64,000 nucleotides of DNA, taken from NCBI GenBank assembly GCA_029779995.1, contig JAKOZM010000107.1, positions 3,907 through 67,906 on the forward strand. The letters are read 5' to 3'. A program made the translations under genes and the position numbers. Of this stretch, positions 53,041 to 61,995 are shown piece by piece. The notes under the pieces were generated by a model that saw only the letters and a list, made by a program, of their open reading frames with translations, searched no databases and was not told where the DNA came from. Each line of letters opens with the position of its first letter. The first letter of the stretch is position 1. The DNA is from Actinomycetes bacterium. Its GTDB lineage: Bacteria; Actinomycetota; Actinomycetes; S36-B12; UBA10799.

Positions 53041-54648
53041 CTACCGGTCGCTGGCCTGATCAGAGGCCAGCCGACGATCGCTGTCCTGCGCCTCGTACAG
53101 GGTTGGGCCGGCCTGCTTCGACGGTTTCGCCCCGTAGGCCTCCGGGTCGACGTACTCGCCCTGGTCCGCCGCGGGCTTGTCCGTGACGACATCCAAGGGG
53201 TTCTGTGCCGCGTAGGGATCGATGCGACTGCCCGTGATCTGCCATGAAAGGCGCACGTTGGGCTCCTCGCTGCGCACGGTGAATGAGCCGTCGGCGATCT
53301 CCTGGTCGACCATCAGTCCACTGAACGAGCCGATCGGCGTCAACTGGTAGCGCCAATTGGCGCCCAACGCCTCGATGTATCCGGGCAGCTCGATGACAGC
53401 ACGGCCGTCGGCGTTGGTGGTGACGTTGCCGGAGTAGATGACCTGCAACTCGTCGGTCTCCACCGCGGCGTGCGTGATGGTACGTCTCGTGGGATCGCGG
53501 GGATCGTCGATCTGGAACGCCTTGGTGCCGGTCACATTGAGATTGCCGTTGACCTGCACGTTGCCGGCGAAGACACCTGCGAGCGGGTCGCCGTCGGCAT
53601 AGACAGCAGCGCCGTCGCCATTGGTCACCGCTTCGAAGGCGTTCGAGGCGTTTGCATTGTTGACGTTTTCAGCCCTGATGGCCACACCCGTGCCCCCACT
53701 GATACCCGACTGGCCGATCACACCGATGGCCCCGTTGGGGTCGGTGACAAACCCGCGCACCCCGTAGCCGCCCTGTCCATCGTGGCGGCCGACGAGCGCT
53801 CCGATGCCGTTGCACTTGCCAATGTTCAATTCACACACGGCGCCGTTCTGCCGGGCTACGACCGCCTCACCGCTGGAAGAGTCTCCGATGACTGCGGCGG
53901 AGCTGATACTGGAGGTGATACCCCAGAGGGAGTTCCCCACCGTAGTCGCCAGAACTCCCGGCCCGGAACCTTGATGATCCACGGAGATCCCGCGCCCGGT
54001 GTTCGTATTGGGCATCGTGATCGTGGCTCCGTTGGTGGCCGCGCTGGGAACACCGGCAAGGACGAGCGGAGCGGTGATCCCGGTACAGGTCACGTCACCA
54101 TTGGCGGCCACGGCCGTCACATACGTGTTCGCGGTCGCGCAGTCGCCCGTGACCAGCAGTTGGAAGGCCGCGGAGTCGAGGTCGTCGAGCAGGTCGGCAT
54201 TGAGCCCCGAGCCGGGGCCGTCCACCGTCAACAGCTTGTCGAGAACCTGCTGCGGGGTGTCGGGTGAGCCGTCGGCCCCCGGCAGGCCTTGCGCGCCCTT
54301 GTCTCCCTGGATGCCCTGCTGTCCTTGGGCACCGGTGGCGCCCACGGCACCCGTCGCCCCGGTCGTCCCGGTCGCACCGGTCGCACCGGTCGGACCCGCT
54401 GGACCGCGTACCCCTGGTGGACCGTAGGCGACAGTAGCGAGGCGAACCTCCGTAGCGCGACAGCTTGCGCCAGGCGGCACCAGGCGGACCTTGCCGGTGG
54501 TCTTCTTTGCGCACATGGCGTACGCAACTCTCGTTTCTCCCCCCGGTGCCGATGCTGCCGACGAGGTCGTCGCCTGTCCGGGAGCTGTCGTGATGCTTCC
54601 GCACAGCACGGCCATGCACGTAGCACCCAACCATATTTGAGCTTTCAT
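53041..54648 (-). CDS. secreted collagen-like repeat protein
   Basis: A 535-residue exported protein. The signal peptide ([21 protein letters not shown]) is followed by a Cys-containing head ([25 protein letters not shown]), then about 17 Gly-X-Y triplets ([16 protein letters not shown] onward, about 76-126), which should form a collagen-like triple helix. A large beta-rich C-terminal region follows with tail-fibre-like repeats ([43 protein letters not shown]). It resembles trimeric phage tail fibres or surface appendages; probably a cell-surface structural protein. It is divergent from the diguanylate cyclase gene. Confidence 0.86.
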   Translation of the reverse strand: MKAQIWLGATCMAVLCGSITTAPGQATTSSAASAPGGETRVAYAMCAKKTTGKVRLVPPGASCRATEVRLATVAYGPPGVRGPAGPTGATGATGTTGATGAVGATGAQGQQGIQGDKGAQGLPGADGSPDTPQQVLDKLLTVDGPGSGLNADLLDDLDSAAFQLLVTGDCATANTYVTAVAANGDVTCTGITAPLVLAGVPSAATNGATITMPNTNTGRGISVDHQGSGPGVLATTVGNSLWGITSSISSAAVIGDSSSGEAVVARQNGAVCELNIGKCNGIGALVGRHDGQGGYGVRGFVTDPNGAIGVIGQSGISGGTGVAIRAENVNNANASNAFEAVTNGDGAAVYADGDPLAGVFAGNVQVNGNLNVTGTKAFQIDDPRDPTRRTITHAAVETDELQVIYSGNVTTNADGRAVIELPGYIEALGANWRYQLTPIGSFSGLMVDQEIADGSFTVRSEEPNVRLSWQITGSRIDPYAAQNPLDVVTDKPAADQGEYVDPEAYGAKPSKQAGPTLYEAQDSDRRLASDQASDR

Positions 54649-54991
54649 AAGGGGAATCCCTCTGTTACGGGCCCACCGCTTGGGCCAAGTGGCATAACCC
54701 TAGGGGCTATCCGGCGAAGATCGTCACTCGCCGAAAAGAGGATTTGCCATCGGCCAGGACTCGTAGATCTGCGTGTCTGTCAAGACGATCTTCTGTCAGG
54801 GTCAACTGGCCCGCCGAACAATCGCCGCCAACAATCGCCGCCAACGATCGGCGCGAGCTCCCGGCGTGCAGCGCACCTGCGCCAAGCGATCCCCGGCCGC
54901 CAGGCACAGGCGACGCCTGGTCAATGACACTCGTCCGGGGACTGTGCTGGAGCCTCGCCCGATGCAACACTGGACGGGAGGCTGGTGGCAC
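54649..54991. other. divergent intergenic stretch with 13-bp repeat
   Basis: About 340 bp between the divergent collagen-like gene and the diguanylate cyclase. ACAATCGCCGCCA occurs twice in tandem (54818-54830, 54831-54843) with a third degenerate unit after. No gene is supported; the stretch presumably holds both promoters. Confidence 0.5.
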
Positions 54992-56812
54992 ATGTCGATC
55001 CCGCGCGATTTCCGTCCCCCACCCACGGGGGCTGAGACGCCCATCGTTCCGTGGCGCCTGAATCCGCGCGTCGTACTCGGGGTGGGACTCGGCGCCTGGA
55101 TCGCCAGTTACGCCCTGGCCCAGATCACGGTGTCGGACGTGGGGATCCCCGCGCTGTTCCTGCCCACTGGCGTGGGGGTGGGGCTGCTGCTGCGCCTCCC
55201 GGGCCGAATGTGGTGGTGGGTTCTGGGTGCCATGCTGGCCACCGATGTCGGGGGCGGAACGGTGCTGGGACTGGCCACCTTCGAGGTCGCCGCCATCTGG
55301 GGAGTCAGCAACGCCGTGCAGGTACTCGCTCTGGCGTTCCTGTTGCGCCGGGCGAAGGTCGACATGTCCCGGCCCCGCGACCCAGTGGTGCTGGCGGCGG
55401 TGGCCGCTGTGGTCACTGCCATCGTGGCGGTCGTTGGATCCCTGAGCCTGGCCTCCGTCTCCGACGTGGACGCCACGCGGTTCTGGGCGGACTGGTGGGG
55501 GTCGGACGTCCTTAGCGTGGTGTTGGTCGTGCCCCTGATCCTGCTTCTGGGACGGGCCAGCCCGCCGCGCGGACGGCGCGCCCTCGAGGCGCTCGCCTGG
55601 TTCGTCGTAGCGCTGGCAGGCCTCTTGGTGCAGTTCGCGGGCTTTGTGTATCCGGCCCTGCCGGTATGGGTGTGGCTGATCGTCGCCACCCCGCTCGTGG
55701 TCCTCTACAGCCTGCGTTTCGGGTTGTTGGCCATGTCGTTGTTCCTGCTCGGCATGGATTGGATCGCCGCATCGCTGACCGCCTGGGGGGTGGGGCCGTT
55801 CCAAGAGTTGGCTCTGGGTGACGGAACCCCGATGCGCACACTGCAGCTGGTGCTGCTCGTGATCGCCGTATCCGTGCAGTCCGTATCGCTGATGGTCTCC
55901 CGGTCGTTGCGCCACAGCACGATGATGGCTGGCCAGCAGGCGCTGCTCGACGCCATTCTCGAGGAGTCCCCGATAGCCACGGCTCTGCTGGCACCGGACT
56001 GCTTGCAGATCACCCGGACCAACCGGGCCTTCCGCGAACTGCTCGCGGACACGGGACCGTCCGATCTGCCGTCGTACTTCCCCGCAGGCGAGCGCGACGC
56101 CGTAACGCAGTTCCTCAAGGATGCCTGTCCCACCCGCGAGACCCGCACCGGCGAGTTCGCAGCCGTGGATCCGTCAGGTGATCCACTGCAGGTCCGGCTG
56201 CGCGTCGTTGCGGTGGCCGCTGACGACTTCGATCGCTACGGGACGCTTCGCTCGGGTGCCAACGTGGCCCGCCTCGTGCTCGCGGAGGACATGACCGACG
56301 TGCGGCGTCGGGAGTCGCGGCTACGCCATGAGGCGGTGACCGATCCGCTGACCGGCCTGGCGAATCGGAGACAGTTGGTGCACGTGCTAGAGGCGACGCT
56401 GCCCGCGGCCAGCCCCACCAGCGTGGTCAGTCTGTCCTACATCGACCTGGACGGCTTCAAAGATGTGAACGACCGCTTCGGGCATGCGGTCGGTGATCAG
56501 GTGCTCCGCCACGTGGGACAGCGTCTGAGCCAGACAGTGGGCGCCGATGAACTCGCCGCCCGATCCGGCGGCGATGAGTTCGTGATCATCACCTCCGGCC
56601 TCGCCGACCGCTCCGAGGCCCAGGTCCGCGCAGAGCATCTGCTGGAAGCGCTGTTGAACGACCCCGAAGTGTCCTGGGCAGTCGGCGCCTCGGTGGGCGT
56701 CGCCCTCACCACAGACCCCGCTCAGACGGCCGAGGCTCTGCCGCAGCGTGGGGATCGTCTGATGTACGCGGCGAAAGAGTCCGGGGGCTCCTGCGTGATC
56801 GTCGACCACTGA
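54992..56812 (+). CDS. diguanylate cyclase with MASE1 and PAS domains
   Basis: A 606-residue sensor enzyme predicted to make cyclic di-GMP. The N-terminal MASE1-type membrane domain has about eight helices over the first 300 residues (VVLGVGLGAWIASYALAQ, GIPALFLPTGVGVGLLLRL, MWWWVLGAMLATDVGGGTV). A PAS domain follows (LLDAILEESPIATALLAPDCLQITRTNRAFRELL). The GGDEF domain has DPLTGLANRRQL, SYIDLDGFKDVND and the active-site ARSGGDEFVII. The signature is intact; no RxxD inhibitory site is obvious. The ATG has GGGAGG 10 nt upstream; an ATG at 54962 is an alternative. Confidence 0.93.
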   Translation: MSIPRDFRPPPTGAETPIVPWRLNPRVVLGVGLGAWIASYALAQITVSDVGIPALFLPTGVGVGLLLRLPGRMWWWVLGAMLATDVGGGTVLGLATFEVAAIWGVSNAVQVLALAFLLRRAKVDMSRPRDPVVLAAVAAVVTAIVAVVGSLSLASVSDVDATRFWADWWGSDVLSVVLVVPLILLLGRASPPRGRRALEALAWFVVALAGLLVQFAGFVYPALPVWVWLIVATPLVVLYSLRFGLLAMSLFLLGMDWIAASLTAWGVGPFQELALGDGTPMRTLQLVLLVIAVSVQSVSLMVSRSLRHSTMMAGQQALLDAILEESPIATALLAPDCLQITRTNRAFRELLADTGPSDLPSYFPAGERDAVTQFLKDACPTRETRTGEFAAVDPSGDPLQVRLRVVAVAADDFDRYGTLRSGANVARLVLAEDMTDVRRRESRLRHEAVTDPLTGLANRRQLVHVLEATLPAASPTSVVSLSYIDLDGFKDVNDRFGHAVGDQVLRHVGQRLSQTVGADELAARSGGDEFVIITSGLADRSEAQVRAEHLLEALLNDPEVSWAVGASVGVALTTDPAQTAEALPQRGDRLMYAAKESGGSCVIVDH

Positions 56813-56860
56813 GTACGTTCCCGGATGCCCTGCCCGAGGCGTCGTTTCGGGCGTACCACC

Positions 56861-57134
56861 GCAGCAATTGGGCGCTTGGTGCGATCCGCCACGGCGTGTC
56901 GCAACAACAACTGCCGAACCCCTCCCGGACGACGGCCGCCCCGCAGCAATCAGGCACTTGGTGCGATCCACCACGGCGTGTCGCAACAACAACTGCCGAA
57001 CCCCTCCCGGACGACGGCCGCCCCGCAGCAATCAGGCACTTGGTGCGATCCACCACGGCGTGTCGCAACAACTGCCGAACCCCTCCCGGACGACGGCCGC
57101 CCCGCAGCAATCAGGCACTTGGTGCTAAATGCCG
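56861..57134. repeat. tandem array of about 82-bp units
   Basis: Units begin at 56861, 56943, 57025 and 57104 (spacing 82, 82 and 79 bp; the third lacks one CAA triplet). Each begins GCAGCAATCAGGCAC and contains GGCGTGTCGCAACAAC and CTCCCGGACGACGGCC. Copies are nearly identical except the first. The reverse complement of the core matches the dispersed repeats at 47.2 and 60.6 kb. Because units are contiguous with no unique spacers, this is not a CRISPR array. Confidence 0.92.
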
Positions 57135-57248
57135 AACCCTCCCGAAACCCGCGGGCGACAAACGCGACGTCTTGTCGGATGTCACAACGGCGGGTCAAGG
57201 GCATACTGCGATTGCAGGTGGGACAACTTCACAGATTGGATTGGTCAG

Positions 57249-57629
57249 ATGATTATGCACAAGATCGTGGCGCTCGGCGCCACAGTGGCGGTAGCTGGTG
57301 GTGCTGTGATGGTGGGCGCGGGTGCCGCGAGTGCCGCATCCGATCCGGGTTTCAAGAAGGTGTCGGCCCCGGGCACCGTCACGGCTGGTCAACTGTTCCG
57401 CATCAAGTGCCAACTCGTCGGAAAGTCCGGATTCCAGGGGGCAGTGGCACAGCTAGACCAGAAGCGCGCCACCATCAACGCCAGACGTGACGTCGGCGCC
57501 CGTGGTGACTGCAGCATGCGAGTGGTCCTCACTGCGACCGGCAAGCAGAAGATCCGTGTGATCGTCACTCAGAACCTCGGCGCCATCGAGTCCTCCTGGC
57601 TGACCATCAGGGTCAAGCCCGCCTCCTGA
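57249..57629 (+). CDS. small secreted protein
   Basis: A 126-residue exported protein. The signal peptide (MHKIVALGATVAVAGGAVMVGAGAASA) precedes a mature domain of about 95 residues with two Cys (IKCQLVG and GDCSMRV), probably a disulfide-linked beta-sandwich resembling the small Ig-like domains of actinomycete surface proteins. A second ATG two codons in is an alternative start. No family is assigned. It follows the 82-bp repeat array on the same strand. Confidence 0.66.
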   Translation: MIMHKIVALGATVAVAGGAVMVGAGAASAASDPGFKKVSAPGTVTAGQLFRIKCQLVGKSGFQGAVAQLDQKRATINARRDVGARGDCSMRVVLTATGKQKIRVIVTQNLGAIESSWLTIRVKPAS

Positions 57630-57639
57630 TCAGACTCGG

Positions 57640-58109
57640 AGCGCGGCCCGCTGGAGGCTTCCACCACGAAGCGGTAGTGCTGTTCGCTCAGGGTGAGTTC
57701 CTTCCGGGCACGGACCAGTCCTGTGCTGTCCAGAATGTGCGAGACGAAGCAACAGACCGACCGGTCATCGTTCCGCCGGCAGGCTACGCAGAGTTCACGC
57801 GCAAGGGACCAGTCGGCTTCACGTGCCTGGGTGTGTCAACCCCTGCCATGTCGAACCAAGCAACTCATCCGCATCGAGACCCAAGAAGGCACAGAGTGCG
57901 GGGTTCACCCGAAGGAAGCTGCCGTCCGCGACCACGCGAGCCACACCAGCGATCTGGTTGCGCATGTGTAGCTCGAACAACTGCACTGCGACCAACGGCC
58001 ACCGTGCCTCCTCGTTTCGGTGGTGAGTACCCGTTGCCCACCCGCTGATTCTCAGATGGCCGCCACGCCTGCCGGGTGCCGAAAGGGGAGGTAATGCAGG
58101 GCACGCCAA
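57640..58109 (-). pseudogene. decayed PAS-domain sensor gene
   Basis: One frame encodes VAVQLFELHMRNQIAGVARVVADGSFLRVNPALCAFLGLDADELLGSTWQGLTHPGT, a clear PAS core, and then meets a stop. The next frame continues the same domain: EADWSLARELC, a damaged middle, then LVRARKELTLSEQHYRFVVEASS, the usual PAS-to-PAS linker. A frameshift joins the parts and the expected downstream output domain (GGDEF or kinase) is missing. It is therefore a truncated sensor relic. The frame 58020-58109 before the PAS has no supported function. Confidence 0.62.
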
Positions 58110-58207
58110 AAGACGTACAGTCAGAGCAGAGCAGAGGGGGCCAGGGTGGTCATCGCCAACGACTCCGACAATGACGGAAGGACCTGCCGAAGGAGGCTGC
58201 CCGATCC

Positions 58208-59667
58208 GTGGACGCGCAGGAGCGGAGCCGCCGAGCAGCTCTCTGGGAGGCGGCCGCAGATGAACGCGAACGGGCCGCCGACGAGCGTGACTCGGTCGCG
58301 GATGAGCGCGAGTGGCTCGCCGATGAACGTGACCGGCTCATCGAGCAGCGTGAGCTGGAGTTGGATCGCCTGGAGTCCGCGTTAGCTGAGCAGGGCTTGG
58401 ATGTTAAGGACCAACTGTCTGCTGCGCGGGAGGCGGTTCGTCGCGCCGAGCCCGCGCCGGGACGTGCCACTGAAGAACTCGCCCGCGTCCGGCAGGCCGC
58501 CTCCCGGACTGAGGGCCGCATGCTCCGCGATGGTGCCGGGCGTGACCGAGCCGTGTCGGCCGGCACCTTGCTGGACGCCTCCGATGAGGAGGAGCGGGCG
58601 TGGCTCATGGAGCGGCGCGACTTCGTCGCCGCCGAGCGCGATCGCATGGCGGACAGCCGCGAGGACTCAGCGGAAGACCGCGACGAGTCCGCCGTCATCC
58701 GCGAGGAGCTCGCCGATAAGCGGGACCGTGCGGTCAGCGAGCGAGAACGGCACCAGCAGGGTCGCGCGCGGGGCCGTCGGGCCGGCGTACTCCGGCTCTC
58801 CCCGGGAGCATCAGACCCCACCCTTCTTGCATCTTCACGAGCCGACGTCAGGGCGCGACGGATTCGGACCGCTCGTGAGCGTCAGGACGCGGCTCATGCC
58901 CGGGAACGTGCTGCGGCCTTGTGGGGACCCGAGCAGTACGGCCCACGGCTGATCGCCAGCTTCGCCGAGGTGGCCAGCGCGTTGTTCGCTGGCGAGGATC
59001 CCGCTCGTTGTTGTCGCAAGCGCTGGACAACGGGGCCGAGGTGACGCCTGACTGCCACGGCGCAAGTCTGACGACCTGGCGCAATTCCAGTCTCTTCGAC
59101 ACGCTTGCCACCAGTGCCGCCGCAGCGACGCTGGACAACATTCAGTTCGTCAGTGGGGAGGGTCCGGCCTGGCAGGCGATGCAGGAGGGAGCGCAGGTGC
59201 ACGTCCTGGACCTGAAACTGGACGAACAATCCCCGGCAACCACCGCTGCGGCCGGAACGTTCGGTGTGTGCCAAGTTCTGTCCTGTGGTCTCGTGGTGCA
59301 GGGTGGCCGGTGGGGACAGTCGCTGGGCTCGTTGACGTTCTACAGCAGTAGTACGGAGGCTTTCAGCGACGAGGTGTGTGAATTCATGGCGATCCTGGCC
59401 GCGAACTTTGCCGCTGCCGTTGGGGCGATCCAACGGGACCGGGATCTTGAGCGTCGCGAGGCGTCGTTGCACCGCGCCTTGAATACTCGCGACGTGATCG
59501 GCCAGGCCAAGGGCATCTTGATGGAGCGGCAAGGGCTTTCGGCCGCTGAGGCGTTTGACGTCCTGCGTCGGGCGTCTCAGCGCCTCAACCTCAGGTTGAA
59601 CGACCTCGCCGAGCATCTCGCGCAGACAGGGAAGTTGCCGCAGGGGAACCCGCGGCCGACGCGCTAG
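58208..59667 (+). pseudogene. coiled-coil/GAF/ANTAR regulator split by a frameshift
   Basis: The upstream frame (58208-59044) encodes an acidic/basic coiled coil full of ADERDxxADERE heptads, then SFAEVASALFAGEDPA. Near 59010 the expected continuation SLLSQALDNGAEVTPDCHG lies in the -1 frame and runs to 59667: GAF domain (LDNIQFVSGEGPAWQAM, FSDEVCEFMAILAANFAAAV) and ANTAR (DVIGQAKGILMERQGLSAAEAFDVLRRASQ). A one-base loss explains the break. The ANTAR domain would bind RNA hairpins to prevent termination. The C-terminal part might still be made from an internal start (for example GTG at 59040). Confidence 0.78.
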
Positions 59668-59703
59668 GCGGTGTGCGCACGTCTGGTTGGGGACTGACTG
59701 CTG

Positions 59704-60339
59704 CTAGCCATAGAGCAGGGTCATCACGACCGGCGCATACGACGCCTGCGTATTGCCCATCACCATGAGCATCAGGACGAAGCAGGCCAAGATCCCAAAG
59801 GATGCCGCCGACAGAACCAGGCCCCTCCCCCGGACCTCCCGATGCGCCCGGTAACGCATCATTAGGCGGCGCCACAGGTACACGGTGAGGGCGGCACAGA
59901 GCAGAAGAAGGATCGTGCTGATGATGGCCTTCGGCATCTGCCAAGCCAACCGTTCCTCAACCCTCTCCTGGATGAACGCTGGTACTTCGGGACTGCCGGA
60001 GTCCAGCCACGACGCGAGGGCGCGCGGGTATGCGACGTCGCCGATCGCGCCATCCAGCCCAGCGCGCGGGTTGAGTACGTTGCTCAGATTCGCAGCGACA
60101 ACCAGTGCCAGCAGCGCACTGAGGCCGAGACTGAAGACGCCGCATAGGAGGTATGTGCGCTTCTCGAAGCCGAGGCCGCCCTGCGCGGGGCGGGGCGCCC
60201 TCCTAAATCGCACCCACGCGAAGATACCGAGCGCGGTGAGCGCAAGCGTGAAAACCCCGCCAACGACGACCAGTGCCTCGTGGAACCTCACGTAGTCCTG
60301 GAGCAGGCTGTCATACGCGGCGTTACCTGCAGTCAGCAC
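59704..60339 (-). CDS. membrane protein of unknown function
   Basis: A 211-residue protein with four predicted membrane helices (ALVVVGGVFTLALTALGIFAWV, YLLCGVFSLGLSALLALVVAANL, AIISTILLLLCAALTVYLW, LSAASFGILACFVLMLMVMGN) and an extracytoplasmic loop between helices 2 and 3 (NVLNPRAGLDGAIGDVAYPRALASWLDSG). No family is recognised and no catalytic motif seen. It converges with the ANTAR gene. Confidence 0.76.
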   Translation of the reverse strand: MLTAGNAAYDSLLQDYVRFHEALVVVGGVFTLALTALGIFAWVRFRRAPRPAQGGLGFEKRTYLLCGVFSLGLSALLALVVAANLSNVLNPRAGLDGAIGDVAYPRALASWLDSGSPEVPAFIQERVEERLAWQMPKAIISTILLLLCAALTVYLWRRLMMRYRAHREVRGRGLVLSAASFGILACFVLMLMVMGNTQASYAPVVMTLLYG

Positions 60340-60551
60340 TCTTCCTCCTACGGCCGTCGACTAGAGATTACCCCCGGCACAACGCTCGCCTTACCTGCTG
60401 GGTGCGCTGGGCCAGGACGTAATCGCGAACGGTGCCGCGGTCCTGCCAAAGCAGACGAGCGCGGCCGCCCAGCCAGACGGGCGTTGGACAGGGATGGCCC
60501 GTTGCCGGTCTTGGCGCCGACAGGTCGCCCGAGGCGGGAACGTTGAGCGAA

Positions 60552-60626
60552 TGGGCGGTAGTTGCTGCGACACGCCGCGAAGAATCGCACCTTGTGACTA
60601 TTTGGCCGCTGCGGGGTAACTCGCCC
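60552..60626. repeat. dispersed palindromic repeat, copy at 60.6 kb
   Basis: It contains AGTTGCTGCGACACGCCGCG then AATCGCACCTTGTG and CCGCTGCGGGG. These blocks are in the same order as in the reverse complement of the 56.9-57.1 kb units and the 47.2 kb copy, which defines a three-locus family in this window. Confidence 0.6.
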
Positions 60627-60641
60627 GTAGCCGCACGAGCA

Positions 60642-60872
60642 GAACCTGGTGACTCTCGAGCGACGGTGTCCTGGTCGACCCAAATGGCGGTGGTCCGGAG
60701 TACGTGCCCACAGCCACCCCGGCGGCCACCTGTAGTAGCCAGCGAAAGTCCCGCGAAAGTGCCGGGTTTGACGAAGGGCACCGCTCACACCTTCACCGTG
60801 ACCGCCCGCAAAGCCATCTGTGCTTCTGGTCCGTCGTCGCCCAGTGCTACAGAGACCGTCCACCTGCTCACC
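60642..60872 (+). pseudogene. fibronectin type III domain relic
   Basis: Frame 1 gives EPGDSRATVSW, the start of a bacterial FnIII domain. The expected next part (PNGGGPEYVPTATPAATCSS) is in another frame. The end (VPGLTKGTAHTFTVTARKAICASGPSSPSATETV) returns to frame 1. These are three pieces of one domain joined by frameshifts. It is probably a fragment of a surface protein like the RCC1 protein at 45.2 kb. Confidence 0.48.
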
Positions 60873-61026
60873 CCGACGTGGCCAGCACCGCCCCTTTCGT
60901 CCACAATCGCCGCTCCCGAATCGGCGCACCTGAACGAAACGGGCGAACCTTCCGCAATCGCCGCTTTCGCGGCATGCCCTGCATCACCGGGCCAGCCTGC
61001 GCTGCCGTGTGCCCACAACTTGCCGT

Positions 61027-61058
61027 CCATGATTAAATCGTGCACAATCTAATCATGG
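61027..61058. promoter_or_regulatory. 32-bp palindrome over the gpx start, probable OhrR/MarR operator
   Basis: CCATGATTAAATCGTG and its partner arm form an inverted repeat matching at 28 of 32 positions, centred on GTGCAC; the right arm includes the ATG of gpx. It is AT-rich in a GC-rich region. The operon's second gene is an OhrR-type MarR repressor, so it is most likely its binding site. Repressor binding here would block transcription and translation start. Confidence 0.72.
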
Positions 61059-61546
61059 ACACTATTTATGATCTCAGTCTCACCACCAACAGCGGCCAGA
61101 CCATGGACCTGGCCCAGTTCCAGGGCCAGCCGATCCTCATCGTGAACACAGCAAGCAAGTGCGGGTTTGCCCCGCAGTACGACGGCTTGCAGACGTTGCA
61201 CGAGACCTACGGGCCACAGGGTCTGGTTGTACTGGGCTTCCCCTGCGGGCAGTTCGCCAACCAAGAACTGGCCGACGATGCCGCGGTGGAAGAGTACTGC
61301 CGGGTCAACCACGGGGTGACGTTCCCACTCAGCACGAGGATCGATGTCAACGGCCCCGACACCCACCCGGTCTTCGAATTCGTCAAGGACCACTCATCCG
61401 GCCTGCTGGGTTCGCGCATCAAGTGGAACTTCACGAAGTTCCTGGTCGCCGGCGACGGGGTCAGCGTCAAGCGCTTCTCCCCCAAGACCGACCCGGCAAA
61501 GCTCAGCGGCCACATCGAGCACCTGCTGACGGCCACCCCCGCATGA
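61055..61546 (+). CDS. glutathione peroxidase family thiol peroxidase
   Basis: A 163-residue peroxidase of the GPx/BsaA family. The peroxidatic Cys is in VNTASKCGFAPQY near residue 35, the Gln in LGFPCGQFANQE (with a second Cys, probably resolving), and the Trp/Asn in KWNFTKFLV. Family members reduce organic or hydrogen peroxides using thioredoxin; glutathione is absent from most actinomycetes. The ATG sits in a palindromic operator and the stop overlaps the ohrR start (ATGA). Confidence 0.92.
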   Translation: MDTIYDLSLTTNSGQTMDLAQFQGQPILIVNTASKCGFAPQYDGLQTLHETYGPQGLVVLGFPCGQFANQELADDAAVEEYCRVNHGVTFPLSTRIDVNGPDTHPVFEFVKDHSSGLLGSRIKWNFTKFLVAGDGVSVKRFSPKTDPAKLSGHIEHLLTATPA

Positions 61547-61980
61547 GCCAGGACCGCCCCGAGCTGCTGCTGGACAACCAGCTCTGTTTCCTGTTCCACC
61601 GGATCACCCGTGACCTGACGGCCGCCTACCGGCCCCTGCTGACCGACCTCGGACTCACGTATCCGCAGTATTTGGTGATGCTGGTGCTCTGGGAACAAGA
61701 CGGTCGAACCGTGGGCGATCTCGGTCGCGATCTGTGTCTGGACTCGGGGACCCTGTCCCCCTTGATCCGCCGACTGGTCTCTGCCGGATTGGTCGACAAG
61801 ACCCGCAACCCACGGGATGAGCGGCAGGTAACCGTGCACCTGACCCCGGCCGGCCGCGAACTGCGCGAGCGGGCGCGAGCCGTCCCGGAGCAGGTCGCCG
61901 CGCGGCTCGTGGACAGTCCCGCCGAGTACTTCGCCTTGCACGACCAGCTCACCCGAATCGCCGAGCGCCTCGAAGCCTGA
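61543..61980 (+). CDS. ohrR: OhrR-type MarR family redox regulator
   Basis: A 145-residue MarR protein of the OhrR subgroup. The N-terminal LLLDNQLCFLFHRITRDL carries the conserved reactive Cys15 of OhrR, oxidised by organic peroxides. The winged helix is TVGDLGRDLCLDSGTLSPLIRRLVSAGLVDKTRNPRDERQVTVHLT, with the conserved DxR in the wing. It is coupled to the glutathione peroxidase gene by ATGA, so it probably represses that operon, and itself, through the 32-bp palindrome upstream. Confidence 0.9.
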   Translation: MSQDRPELLLDNQLCFLFHRITRDLTAAYRPLLTDLGLTYPQYLVMLVLWEQDGRTVGDLGRDLCLDSGTLSPLIRRLVSAGLVDKTRNPRDERQVTVHLTPAGRELRERARAVPEQVAARLVDSPAEYFALHDQLTRIAERLEA

Positions 61981-61995
61981 TGTCAGACTGACCGC

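Larger units (their letters stand above)
60340..61026. other. gene-poor stretch with relics
   Basis: About 690 bp with no intact gene. It holds a copy of the dispersed palindromic repeat and a frameshifted FnIII-domain relic (both listed). The final 150 bp before the gpx palindrome contain no recognised feature. Confidence 0.5.

Noticed and set aside
56861..57134. Possible CRISPR array
   Set aside because: Units of about 82 bp are contiguous with no unique spacers, and no cas gene is near.
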